From: Plasmopara viticola
Lineage: Eukaryota > Oomycota > Peronosporomycetes > Peronosporales > Peronosporaceae
Length of the DNA: 64,000 bases
Direction: 5' to 3'
NCBI GenBank assembly: GCA_001695595.3
Contig: MBPM02000051.1
Location: 62,001-126,000, forward strand
The notes beneath the pieces are model-generated. The model saw only the letters and a list, made by a program, of their open reading frames with translations. It had not been told where the DNA came from and searched no databases. Below, piece after piece: positions 31,938-42,419 of the stretch (positions within the stretch are counted from its first letter, which is position 1; every line of letters begins with the position of its first letter). The position numbers and the translations under genes were made by a program.

Positions 31938-32201
31938 TAATGTAAGGTTGAAGTGAGCACTAGATAGTAGAATGCAATGTGAATATATTAAAAGTCCTTA
32001 GTTTGCAACAACATGCTACCTTTAAGCCAATGATTTATTTAAGCCAACCAGAACGACTTACCATCCGGGCGCACTCATCTTCCCATCCCAAAACCGCATC
32101 TTGAATCCGCTCCTTCAAGCAGTCATTTACTGATTGCAGATACCGGTACTTACCTATATAGCGCTGGTTGAGGCGTTTCTTTGCCAGCATCTTCGACAAC
32201 A
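31938..32201 (-). mobile_element. 5' LTR of element V
   Basis: 264 bp, minus strand TGTTGTCGAAGATGCTGGC to CTTCAACCTTACATTA. On the right it abuts a 63-bp stub of another gag (S). Its left part lies outside, and its right part (from 32031) inside, the tandem duplication 32031-34829. Confidence 0.87.
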
Positions 32202-32276
32202 GCGTCGACGTCCATGGCAAGGGTTTGGTCATTGTCGGAGAACAGGGCAGAGTGTGCGGGGCTTGGGCTCATAACC
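32202..32276 (-). pseudogene. Gag start stub of element S with primer binding site
   Basis: Only the first about 22 codons of a family-1 gag (MSPSPAHSALFSDNDQTLA, from 32272) and the primer binding site (32265-32276) remain between two LTRs. It is repeated at 33612-33686. Confidence 0.82.
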
Positions 32277-32600
32277 TAAAGGATAACTCAAAGTGAGGAC
32301 TTGTTGGTAGGATGCAAAGTAAATATATTTATAAGGTCTTTAGTTCGCAACTACATGCTACCTTTAAGTCAATAAATTATCTAAGTCAATCAGAACGACT
32401 TACCATCTGGGCGCAATCACCTTCTCATCCGGGCGCAATCACCTTCTCATCCGGGCGCAATCATCTTCCCATCCCAAAGTCGATCTTTTGCCCACCTTGA
32501 ACCCGCTCCTCGAAGCAGTCATCAACTGATTGCAGATACCGGTACTTACCGATATGTAGTCGCTGGTCGAGGCGTTTCTTCGTTAGCATCTTCGAAAACA
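32277..32600 (-). mobile_element. Outer right LTR of the 27.4-kb nest
   Basis: 324 bp, minus strand TGTTTTCGAAGATGCTAACG to GAGTTATCCTTTA. It contains three copies of a 22-bp unit (32407-32472). It abuts TCGGC at 32601, matching the left edge of the nest at 5224/5225. Confidence 0.87.
32407..32472. repeat. 22-bp tandem repeat in LTR (3 units)
   Basis: Units 32407-32428, 32429-32450 and 32451-32472, of the form CYGGGCGCAATCAYCTTCYCAT. Other family-1 LTRs have one or two units (two at 23276-23319 and at 33817-33860). Confidence 0.9.
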
Positions 32601-32605
32601 TCGGC
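32601..32605 (+). repeat. Right target-site duplication TCGGC of the nest
   Basis: Second copy of 5220-5224; a further copy at 33989-33993 comes from the segmental duplication. Confidence 0.8.
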
Positions 32606-32991
32606 ATGCAAAATTGCAAACTTGTTGCGAGTCCCGTTAATCTCAGCATGCGACTGTTTCCAAGTGATGCCTTGACCAAGCTGGACGCTCCGTTTCGTGA
32701 AGCTGTCGGTGCACTCATGCACTTGATGACGTCGACTCGCCCGGACATTGCCTTCGCAGTCGGATATGTGTCGCGCTTCATGGAGAACCCGAAAGTGGAA
32801 CATTGGACGGCCGTCAAGAGGATTTTTCGCTATCTTCAAGGCACCAAGTCGCACGGAATTTGCTTTTTTCCAAACAAAAGCGTGGACTTTCGCAGCTACT
32901 TCGGTGCTGACTGGGCCGGCGACTACAGTGACCGTAAATCGATTTCTGATTACCCATTTCAAGTCCTTGGCGAAATTGTAAAAGTTGCTTG
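32601..32991 (+). pseudogene. Copia element H: RT end and RNase H start
   Basis: Plus-strand reading MQNCKLVASPVNLSMRLFPS, REAVGALMHLMTSTRPDIAF, AVGYVSRFMENPKVEHW, FRYLQGTKSHGICF and GADWAGDYSDRKSISDY. This is the exact continuation of H after ILERFG at 5224. It is cut by an LTR at about 32992 in the middle of RNase H. Confidence 0.9.
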
Positions 32992-33251
32992 GGCACTAGT
33001 TGGCAAAATGCATAGTGAATATATTTATAAGGTCCTTGGTTCGCAACTACATGCTACCTCTAAGCCAATGATTTATCTAAGCCGATCAAAACGACTTACC
33101 ATCCGGGCGCAATCATCTTATCATTCTAAAACCGATCTTATGCCCATCTTGAACCCGCTCTTCAAGCAGTCATCAACTGATTGCAGATACCGGTATTTAC
33201 CAATATGCAGTCGCTGTTCGAGGCGTTTCTTCGCCAGCATCTTCGACAACA
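32992..33251 (-). mobile_element. Family-1 LTR (3' LTR of R, unit-1 copy)
   Basis: About 260 bp, minus strand TGTTGTCGAAGATGCTGGC to CCAACTAGTGC. It separates H (plus) from the pol end of R (minus). Confidence 0.85.
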
Positions 33252-33440
33252 CTTCTACTCGACTCGACAGCCTTTTCTGCTTGAATGCGGAGCATGCTCC
33301 GAAGTTTGCAGAATTGCGTAGCTGGAATAGACTTCGTCACGATGGCGGCCAGCAAATCTTGAGTTGGACAGTACTCGAGCCTCACTTGGCCATCTTCCAC
33401 TTTATAAACTGATAGCGAATGTTGATGTGCTTGGTGCGCA
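33252..33440 (-). pseudogene. End of pol of element R, unit-1 copy
   Basis: MEDGQVRLEYCPTQDLLAAI, TQFCKLRSMLRIQAEKAVE and SSRSVVEDAG, the C-terminal RNase H tail of family 1. It is cut at 33440 by the duplication join (next base starts LTR sequence). Confidence 0.88.
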
Positions 33441-33988
33441 TGATTTATTTAAGCCAACCAGAACGACTTACCATCCGGGCGCACTCATCTTCCCATCCCA
33501 AAACCGCATCTTGAATCCGCTCCTTCAAGCAGTCATTTACTGATTGCAGATACCGGTACTTACCTATATAGCGCTGGTCGAGGCGTTTCTTTGCCAGCAT
33601 CTTCGACAACAGCGTCGACGTCCATGGCAAGGGTTTGGTCATTGTCGGAGAACAGGGCAGAGTGTGCGGGGCTTGGGCTCATAACCTAAAGGATAACTCA
33701 AAGTGAGGACTTGTTGGTAGGATGCAAAGTAAATATATTTATAAGGTCTTTAGTTCGCAACTACATGCTACCTTTAAGTCAATAAATTATCTAAGTCAAT
33801 CAGAACGACTTACCATCTGGGCGCAATCACCTTCTCATCCGGGCGCAATCATCTTCCCATCCCAAAGTCGATCTTTTGCCCACCTTGAACCCGCTCCTCG
33901 AAGCAGTCATCAACTAATTGCAGATACCGGTACTTACCGATATGTAGTCGCTGGTCGAGGCGTTTCTTCGTTAGCATCTTCGAAAACA

Positions 33989-34379
33989 TCGGCATGCAAA
34001 ATTGCAAACTTGTTGCGAGTCCCGTTAATCTCAGCATGCGACTGTTTCCAAGTGATGCCTTGACCAAGCTGGACGCTCCGTTTCGTGAAGCTGTCGGTGC
34101 ACTCATGCACTTGATGACGTCGACTCGCCCGGACATTGCCTTCGCAGTCGGATATGTGTCGCGCTTCATGGAGAACCCGAAAGTGGAACATTGGACGGCC
34201 GTCAAGAGGATTTTTCGCTATCTTCAAGGCACCAAGTCGCACGGAATTTGCTTTTTTCCAAACAAAAGCGTGGACTTTCGCAGCTACTCCGGTGCTGACT
34301 GGGCCGGCGACTACAGTGACCGTAAATCGATTTCTGATTACCCATTTCAAGTCCTTGGCGAAATTGTAAAAGTTGCTTG
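33989..34379 (+). pseudogene. Copia element H piece, duplicated copy
   Basis: Same as 32601-32991, with YSGADWAGDYSDRKS where unit 1 reads YFGADWAGD. It ends at the LTR 34380. Confidence 0.9.
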
Positions 34380-34640
34380 GGCACTAGTTGGCAAAATGCA
34401 TAGTGAATATATTTATAAGGTCCTTGGTTCGCAACTACATGCTACCTCTAAGCCAATGATTTATCTAAGCCAATCAGAACAACTCACCATCCGGGCGCAA
34501 TCATCTTCCCATCCCGAAACCGATCTTTTGCCCATCTTGAACCCGCTCCCTCAGTCAGTCATCAACTGATTGCAGATACCGGTACTTGCCGATATGTAGT
34601 CGCTAATCGAGGCGTTTCTTCGCCAGCATCTTCGACAACA
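34380..34640 (-). mobile_element. 3' LTR of element R
   Basis: About 261 bp, minus strand TGTTGTCGAAGATGCTGGC to CCAACTAGTGC. The pol reading runs into it; here the usual stop codon inside the LTR is changed (reading TTYRQVPVSAIS before the stop at 34562-34564). Confidence 0.85.
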
Positions 34641-35900
34641 CTCCTACTCGACTCGACAGCCTTTTCTGCTTGAATGCGGAGCATGCTCCGAAGTTTGCAG
34701 AATTGCGTAGCTGGAATAGACTTCGTCACGATGGCGGCCAGCAAATCTTGAGTTGGACAGTACTCGAGCATCACTTGGCCATCTTCCACTTTATAAACTG
34801 ATAGCGAATGTTGATGTGCTAGGTGCGCTTGTGGAATTCGGGATTCTCGGCCAGTGCGATGGAACCTTGGTTGTCTTCGTAGATCTTGATCGCTTGACTA
34901 CTTGATAATTCAACAAGCTCGCACAGGAAAATTTTCAACCAAGGCGCCTCTTGAGCTGCTGCTGTCAAAGCCATGAATTCGACTTCTGTCGAAGAAAAAG
35001 CAACTGTCCGCTGTTTCTTGCTTCTCCAGCTGACGCAACCTCCATTCATCATGAACGCATAGCCTCGAAGTCCTTCTTGGTCTTGAGCCTGAAACATAAC
35101 GCCATGCGTCTTTGTTCCTTGCACGTATCTGAAGACCCTTTTGAGTGCCTGCCAGTGAGATGGACATGGATCCAAGGCAAATTGGCTGAGAACTCCCACT
35201 GCGGCTGCTAGGTCCGGCCGAGTCTCAACCATCAAGTACATGAGGCAACAAATTTGCCATTGTCTCTTCATGGCAACACCCTCCTTCGCGCATGGCCTCA
35301 TTCAACTTGAGTCCTGGATCTTCAGGCGACCTGACGGTATAACTGTTTTTCATGCCGAACTTTTTCAATTTATCACTCGCAAACTTTGTTTGAAGAATAG
35401 ACACGTTACAAGTCAAATTTTCTTGATCAATCTACATGCCCCAAAATAACTTGAGTCGACCAAGGTCTGGCATTTCGAATCGCTTGCTAAGTGCCTTCTT
35501 AGTCATCTTCAGCAGCTCGTCATTGTTACTTGCGAGCACCACGTCATCAACGTAGAGCACCACTAAGATCAAGTCATAGTCATTGCGCTTGACGTAAATG
35601 CAATGGTGCTTGATGCAGAAGACCCATCTACAGCCGATAACCTTACGGCCTTTTGGCAGCGGTACTTTGTCCCATGCCTTGTTCTCGCAAAGAGAACTCA
35701 CTACAGCATCACACGCCTCCTTCCATTTGGCCGCGTTGCCGACATGGAATTTGTCGGCATTTCTCCCACTGAATCCACAACAAAGTCCGCTTCGAAATCT
35801 TGAGCCGATGCAGACATTTCCTCCAGCGATGGATAGCGACTTGGCCTCTTTGCTTTTAAATTTGCGCCGCTTTTTCAAGTGACTGGTTCCGCTGGTGTCG
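34641..35900 (-). pseudogene. Copia element R: RT and RNase H
   Basis: RT: RKVIGCRWVFCIKH, then directly LVVLYVDDVVLASNND (intact YVDD, about 35544-35555), SKRFEMPDLGRLKLFWGM, MYLMVETRPDLAAAVGVLSQF and FRYVQGTKTHGVMF. RNase H: YAFMMNGGCVSWRSKKQRTVA, EVEFMALTAAAQEAPWLKIFL and IYEDNQGSIALAENPEFHKRT. A large internal deletion (between VFCIKH and HCIYVKRN) removes most of the RT fingers. The RNase H start (ADWAGD) is also missing after EGLRG. Confidence 0.88.
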
Positions 35901-36840
35901 TTCACTACCGGGCTCAAACTCCAATTCCACAATAGGCTGCGTTTGAGAGTGCTGCTTGGTTTTAGGCTCCATGTCTCATCATGCATAGCATTTTCATTTT
36001 CCGAGCGGTCAAAATCGGCTGTTTTGGTCTCGTCAATTACAGCTTCTGTTGACTTGGTTTTGGTAGATTGTCGTCAAAAGTATCTTTCATCAATTTTATG
36101 TCCCGACTTATCAGAACGCGACCGCTAGCAATATCTTCAAACCTGTACGCTTTTTCATGTTTGAATATAAAACGGCTTCGAGCCTAACGAGCATCAAACT
36201 TGGATCATTTCTCTTTAGGAACTGAGACGTAAGCATGGCAGCCAAACACCTTTGAATTTGCCAACGAAAACTTCTTGCCAGTCCATAGTTAAAATGGCGA
36301 CGCATCATGATCAACGGCTCGTGTTGAACATCGGTTGCGAAGAAACGCAGCATTAAAACAGCCTCACCCCAATACACTTTGGGCAGACCAGCGTGCTCCA
36401 GCATCCATTATCCACATTCAACAAGTGTACGATTCATGCGTTCTGCGACTCCATTCAGTTGTGGCGTGTACGGTGGCGTAAATTTTGTATAATGTCGCGC
36501 TCTGCACAAAACTTTGCCATTGCTCCAGAATTGTATTCGCCACCATTATCACAATGAAGAGACTTGACGCACATGTTGGTCTGGTTCCGGCCAGCGCAAC
36601 GAAAGCATCAAACTTGTCAGCCACCTCGGACTTGTTTTGTAACAAGTATACAGCACAGTAATGCGACATCTCGTCGATAAAAGTAGCGAATAGCGTTTGT
36701 TACTGGACGTCGCCGTTTGCATGGGTCCACACACATTGCTGTGAATGACTTCAACAAATTTTCTTGCCCGATCAGGTGAAGACTTCATGAAGCTTAATTG
36801 CGTCTGTTTGCCGAGAGCACACCTTTTGCACAGCTCCCTC
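35901..36840 (-). pseudogene. Copia element R: integrase
   Basis: Degenerate, with many frame changes: VIHSNVCGPMQTATSSNKRY, MSHYCAVYLLQNKSEVADKF, a core stretch around 36420-36560 including a PYTPQLNGVAERMN-like block, MLEHAGLPKVYWGEAVLML, and the C-terminal linker with FEDIASGRVLIS. No open stretch spans the catalytic core. Confidence 0.8.
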
Positions 36841-37496
36841 TTGTTAACAGACTTCAGGTCAATACCTGCTCCACAGCCTTTTGAAACAATTGTTGAAAGA
36901 CCACCGTGACCAATGTGACCTAGTCGAAGGTGTCAGAGGTACAACGTGGTGTCTCCATGGCATCCCTACGAGCTATTCAAATTGGCCTCGTCATCAATAA
37001 CTGGCTTCATGCAGAGCCTGAACAGCCCCTTTCCTTCACGAGCGCCTAACTTCCAGCGAAGACCTTCCGCTTCAGCAAAGCAGCCGTCGTCCTCAAATGT
37101 AACTGGACCAACATCCTTTGTGCAGCGACCAACGGAGAATAAATTGCGCGAAAGTTTCGGAATGTGCCAAACCGACGTAAGAACACCTTTTTTCTTTCCG
37201 CGAGGCGTAAACATCGACATAACAATGTCAACCGTTCCCACAGCTTGAACGGTCATCATCCGCGAGATGTACATCCACTGGATCGATTCGCTTGTAGATT
37301 TTCATGTACTCTTTCGAGTATGTCATGTGTTGAGTGAAACTCGAGGCAACTAGCCACACACAGCTCGACTTGGTGGAATAGGCAGCTTCACCAACCGAGA
37401 AAAGATAGTCGCCAGAGTCATCATCGTTACTCTGCACGACATTAGCACGCTGCGGTCGCTGTCGCTGTGCATTGTCACGAATTCGAGCCGGGCACT
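36841..37496 (-). pseudogene. Copia element R: protease and pre-integrase; 5' truncated at satellite
   Basis: SNDDDSGDYLFSVGEAA, then CVWLVASSFTQHMTYSKEYM: the catalytic DSGAT has become ASSFT (37339-37347), so the protease is dead. KGVLTSVWHIPKLSRNLFSVG and GRCTKDVGPVTFEDDGCFAEA follow. On the right it ends in the residues after the zinc knuckle (CPARIRDNAQRQRPQRAN) at 37496, and satellite sequence begins. Gag and the 5' LTR of R are absent. Confidence 0.87.
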
Positions 37497-39000
37497 CTTA
37501 ACGGTCGAACGTATGCCAAAAAGACTATGTTAGGAAACGCCACGCAAGGAGCTTTTTCAACTGGCTCAGCAGTCACTGTTAAACTCTCCAAAGGTCACAT
37601 TGACCGAGCCGCCTGTGTGGGGAGCATAAGTAGTTGCTTTACAAGACTTACAGGACATCCAGGGCATCTAATTACATATTATAATTAAACTATCTTCGTC
37701 CAATTAACCTTCTCGTCGAATCATCAGTGACGCCAATGTCTTATCGTGTGCCTTGCGGGTTCGTGTTGGACTGCTTTGTAAGATCGTTGCGAATGATAGT
37801 ACACCTATAGCCTCCAACAGTCCTAATCCTTTTTCCTAATTCATTCGGACCTCATCCTTTCGTCTGGCACAATCTTTCTGGCCGTCATCGCTTTGCGCAA
37901 TCGTACCCTTAAGTGAAAGTCGTCGTGCTGGTAAATCATTTTTATAAAACGCCTGTCTGTATCAACATAAATGAGAATTTTAAGCAGCTAATATTGCTGC
38001 CCCATGCCAAGTTTTTATCTCTCGTTAAGTACGAAAATCTACATTGGTTTCATTGTCTGACGCATTTGTCCTAAGCGCCAGGAATAGCAAAAGTTCAACT
38101 TTTCTCGTGGTCGACCACAGGCCAAACTGACTGTGTTCGGTAAGCGCCGAGCATGGAGCCGTTTTAAGTGACATAGATGTCACTTTTTCTTCCATCTAAG
38201 GACACCTTGGTCGAGACCCCTGTGGAGAGGACATAAGAAGCTGTATACCAAACTTACAGGATACCCAGTGCATCTAATTGCTTAATACATTAAAGCACTA
38301 CCATTCTACTTTCATTCGATCAACTAACTCTTCAAATAGTTGGTGACGCCAATGTCTTACCGTGTGCCTTGCCGGCTCGTGTTGACTGCTTTCCAAGATC
38401 AGTGCAACTTACAGTATATTGGTAGCTTTCAACAATCTCAATCAATTTACTCATCTTATCCAGACGCCATCATCTCATTTGGACAAAACTTTTCTGGCAG
38501 TTATCTCTTCGCGCAATCGTACCCGTAAGTAAAAGCCGTCGAATTGGTCCATATCCGCCGATCAAAGCGTCTTTTTTAGAAATGCCTAGCTATATAAAAA
38601 CACAAAACTTTCTCAAGCGGCTAAGTACAATGCCCTATGCCAAGTTCTTATCTCTAGTTAAGTACGAATATCTTCAATTGTTACATTGTCTGACGCATTC
38701 GTCCGAAGCGCCAAGGATAGTGAAGGATCAACTTCTCCTGCGGTCGACTAAATACCAAATTGACCATGCTAGGAGAGCGCCGCGCACGGTGCCGGTTTAA
38801 GAGGTATAGATGTCACTATTTACCCTTCAAAGGACACCTTGGCAGAGACGCCTGCATAAGTAGTTGCTTTACCGGACTAACCGGACGCTTAGTGCATCTA
38901 ATTGCTTAATACCTCTAAGTACTACCATTCGATTTTCGTTCGATCAGCTTTCTCTTCGAATACTTAGTGACGCCAATGTCTTATCGTGTGCCTTGTCGGC

Positions 39001-39058
39001 GCGTGTTGACTGCTTTGTCAACACGCACAGAATGATTGTGCATCTGTGCACAATCATT
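39001..39058. repeat. Two adjacent perfect hairpins in satellite 1
   Basis: Stem 39001-39010 pairs with 39017-39026 (10 bp, 6-nt loop); stem 39031-39042 pairs with 39047-39058 (12 bp, 4-nt loop). Other monomers have no palindrome at this place. Confidence 0.9.
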
Positions 39059-39175
39059 TTGGCCGTCATCTCTTCGCCCAATCGTACTTGTAAGTGAAAG
39101 CAGTCATACTGGTACATAACTGTCGTTTAAAGCGTCCTATTTTCAAAAAAGTCAAGCTATACCCTGATGGACAGA

Positions 39176-39311
39176 AAGAAGATTTGATCCTTTGCTATCT
39201 CTGGGGCTTCAGACAAAAGCGTCAGATAAATGTATCAACTTAAATGTTCCTACTTAGCGGGATGTAACAGTTTGGCATGGAGCATCGTACGTTGCTGCTC
39301 GAAATTGTTTT
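39176..39311. repeat. Inverted segment inside a satellite-1 monomer
   Basis: About 136 bp here match other monomers only as reverse complement (for example TTTGGCATGGAGCATCGTAC against GTACGATGCTCCATGCC, and GGATCAAATCTTC at the other end). Flanking sequence is in the normal orientation. Confidence 0.82.
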
Positions 39312-42300
39312 GAGTTACATCCCAAACTGCCTCTGTTAGGAACGCCACGCATGGAGCCGGTTCAAGTAGCATTGCTGTCACTGTTAAACCTGTCAAAGGA
39401 CAGCCTGACCGAGCCGCTTGTATAGAGAGAATTAGCGGTTGATTTACCGGACTAACAGTACTCCCAGTGCATCTAATTGTAATCACTAACATTCTACTTT
39501 TGTCCGATCGACTTTCTCGTCGATTAACAGTGACGCCGATGTCTTACCGTGTGCCTTACAGGTTCGTGTTGGGCTGCTTTGGTAGATCGGTGCAAAACAC
39601 AGTATACCGGTAGTCTCAAGAATTAAACTCCCTTCATCCGGACGCCATCATCCCATCCAAGCGCAATCTTACTTGCCGCCATCTCCGCGTGCTATCGTAG
39701 ACTTAAGTGAAAGCCGTCGTACTGGTAGATTACCGCTGATCAAAGCGTCTTCTTTTCAAAAACGCCTAACTATAACCAGGTAAATTGAAAAACATTTCAA
39801 GCAGATCAGTACGATGCTCCATGCCAAGTTGTTACCTCTCGCCAAGTTCGAAAATTTAAAATTACATTGTCTGACGTACTCGTCCAAAGCGCCAGGGATA
39901 CGAAGGATCTAATCTTCCAACGGTCGACCGCATGCTTATGAGACTATGTAAGGGAAACGCTACGCATGGAGCCGATTCAAGAAGCATAGCTGTCACTGTT
40001 AAACCTGTCAAAGGACAGTCTGGCCAAGCCGCCTGTGTAGAGAATTTACCGGACTTACAGTATGCACAGTGCATCTAATCACTAATTCGAGAAATCACAA
40101 CCATTTTTTTTGTCCAATCGAATTTCTCGTCGAATCGTTAGTGACGCCAATGTCTTATTGTGTGCCTTGCAGGTTCGTGTTGGACTGCTTCGCAAGATCG
40201 GCACAAATTTCAGTATGCCTGTAGCCTTCAAAAGTCTCGATCATTCTTACTCTATCTATTTCGACGCCATCTTCCCGTCTGGGCAAAATATATCGGTTTT
40301 TATCTAATTGCGCAATCGTATTCGTAAGTGGAAGCCGTCGTGCTGGTATATTACCGCTGATCAAAGCCTCCTCTTTTCGAAAACGCCTTACTATATACAG
40401 GTAAACAAAAAACTTTTTTTCAAGGAGCTAAGAACGATGCCCCATGCCAAGTTGCTATCTCCAAGGACTTAACCTAATTTGGGACATTGCCTGACGCATT
40501 CGTTTAAGGCGCCGGGGATAGCGAAAGATCAAATCTGCTCGCAGTCGACCAGATGCCAAACGTACGATGGTGGGAAAGCGCCACGCATGGAGCAGGTACA
40601 AGTGGCACAACAGTCCTTGTGATACTTGTCGATTGACATCTTGGCCGAGACGCCTTTGTAGAGGACATACGTAGTTTCTTTACCGGACTTACAGGACGCC
40701 CATTGCATCTAATTGCTGAATACATATGACAACTCCCATTTTATTTAAGATCGATCAACTTTCTCTTCGAATCATTAGTGACGTAAGAGTCTTATCGTTT
40801 GCTTTGCATGCTCGTGTTGGAATGATTTGTAAGCATACCGTGCAAATAACGGTATACCCGTAGACTTCAAAAGTCTCAATCATTTTCCTAATTTCATTCG
40901 GACGCCATCCTCCAATCCGGACACAATCTTTCTGGCCGTCATCTCTTCTAGAAAACGTATCCGTAAGTGTAAGCCGTCGTACTGGTACCTTACCGCTCAT
41001 CAAAGCGTCTTCTTTTTAAAAACGCCTAACTATATTCACGTAAAATAAGACATCATCAAGCAGCTAAGCACGATGCCTTACTACGAGTTGTAATCTCTCG
41101 TCAAGTACGAACATTTGAATTGTTACATTGTCTGACGTATTCGTTCGAAGTGCCAGGGACAGCGAAGGATCGAATCTTCCCACATCTTAAACTGACTATG
41201 TTAGCTAAGTAGCATAGCTGTCATTGTTTAATTGGTCAAAGAACAGCCTGGCCAAGACCCCTTTGTAGAGGACGTAAGTAGTTGCTTCACCGGACTTACA
41301 GTACACCCCAAAGAATCTTATTACTAGTTTGTGCAATCATTATCATTCTATACTTATCCAATCGACCTTCTCGTCCATTATTTGTGACGCCAATGCCATA
41401 TGCTTTGCGGGCTCGTGCTTTGTAAGATGGGTGCAGACTACAGTATACCGGTAGCTTTCAAAAGTCTCAATCATTCTCCTAAGTTCATCTGGACGCCACC
41501 CTCCCATCCGCACACAATCTTTCTGGCCGTCATCTCTTCGAGCAAACGGATCCGTGAGCCGTCGTACTGGTACATCACTGTTGATCGAAGCGTCTTTTTT
41601 TAAAATGCCCAACTATGTCCGTTTAAAAGAAAACGCAGCTAAATACGATGCCCCACGCGAAGCTCTTATTTATCTTTATGTACTAAATTCGAATTGGTAC
41701 ATTGCCTGACGCATTCGTTAAAAGCACCGGATAGCGAAGGATCAAATCTTTTCACAGTCGACCAAATGCCAAGCTTACGATATCAGAAAAGCGCCACGCA
41801 TGGAGCCGGTTCAAGAGGCATAATAGTCCTTGCTATACTTGGCGATGGACACCTTGGCCGAGACGCATTTGTCGAGGACATAGGTTGTTTCTTTCAGGAC
41901 TTACAGGACGCCCAATGCATCTAATTGCTGAATACATCAATTCACTACCACTTTCTTAGTTCGATCAACTTTCTCGTCGAATCATTAGTGAGGTCAATGT
42001 CTTGTCGAGTGCTTTGCGAGCTCGTGTTGGAAAGCTTTGTTAGTACGGTGTGAACTACAGCATACCGGTAGCCCTCAAAAGTCTCAATCATAATACTCAT
42101 CTCATCCGGACGCCATCCTCCCATTCGGGCACAAACTTTCTGGCCGTCATCTCTTTGCGCAATTGTACCCGTATGTGGAAGTCGTCGCACTGGTACATTA
42201 CTGCTGACCAAAGCGTCTTCTTTTTTGAAAACGCCTAACGATATCGAGGTTAACTAAAAACATTTATTAAGGAGCTAAGTACGATGCCCCATGCCAAACC

Positions 42301-42419
42301 TTAAGTACTTAACTCGAATCGGTACATTGCCCGACGCATTCGTTTAAAGCGCCGGGGATAGCGAAGGATCAAGTCTTCTCACAGTCGACCCTATGCCGAA
42401 CGTACGATGTTAGGAAAGC

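Larger units (their letters stand above)
5225..32600 (-). mobile_element. 27.4-kb nested copia insertion inside element H
   Basis: Both outer edges are ends of family-1 LTRs in minus orientation (5225-5370 and 32277-32600). Each has CTTTA as the 3' LTR end, and the insertion is flanked by TCGGC. The interior is a chain of damaged family-1 elements X, Y, W and V, a short stub S, the inverted piece Z, and the family-2 array A-B-C inside X. The simplest history is one family-1 insertion into H that then took up further elements by insertion and LTR recombination. Confidence 0.75.
32031..33440. repeat. Tandem segmental duplication, unit 1 (1,410 bp)
   Basis: Same order and nearly the same sequence as 33441-34829: partial LTR, gag stub S with primer binding site, LTR, element H piece, LTR, end of pol R. 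The offset is exactly 1,410 bp up to the 22-bp repeat in the LTR and 1,388-1,389 bp after it, because unit 2 has one repeat fewer. Confidence 0.92.
33441..34829. repeat. Tandem segmental duplication, unit 2
   Basis: Contains LTR part 33441-33611, gag stub with primer binding site 33612-33686, LTR 33687-33988 (two 22-bp units), H piece 33989-34379, LTR 34380-34640 and pol end of R from 34641. Differences from unit 1 are few (for example TTC to TCC in the H RNase H block), so the event is recent. On the right it continues without a break into the rest of R, so unit 2 holds the original R border. Confidence 0.92.

Noticed and set aside
32994..33250. Conserved AT-rich block and TCACTTT in family-1 LTRs as a mapped promoter
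   Set aside because: The position is suggestive and TCACTTT fits an initiator-like consensus, but the match is too short to annotate as a promoter without transcript ends.
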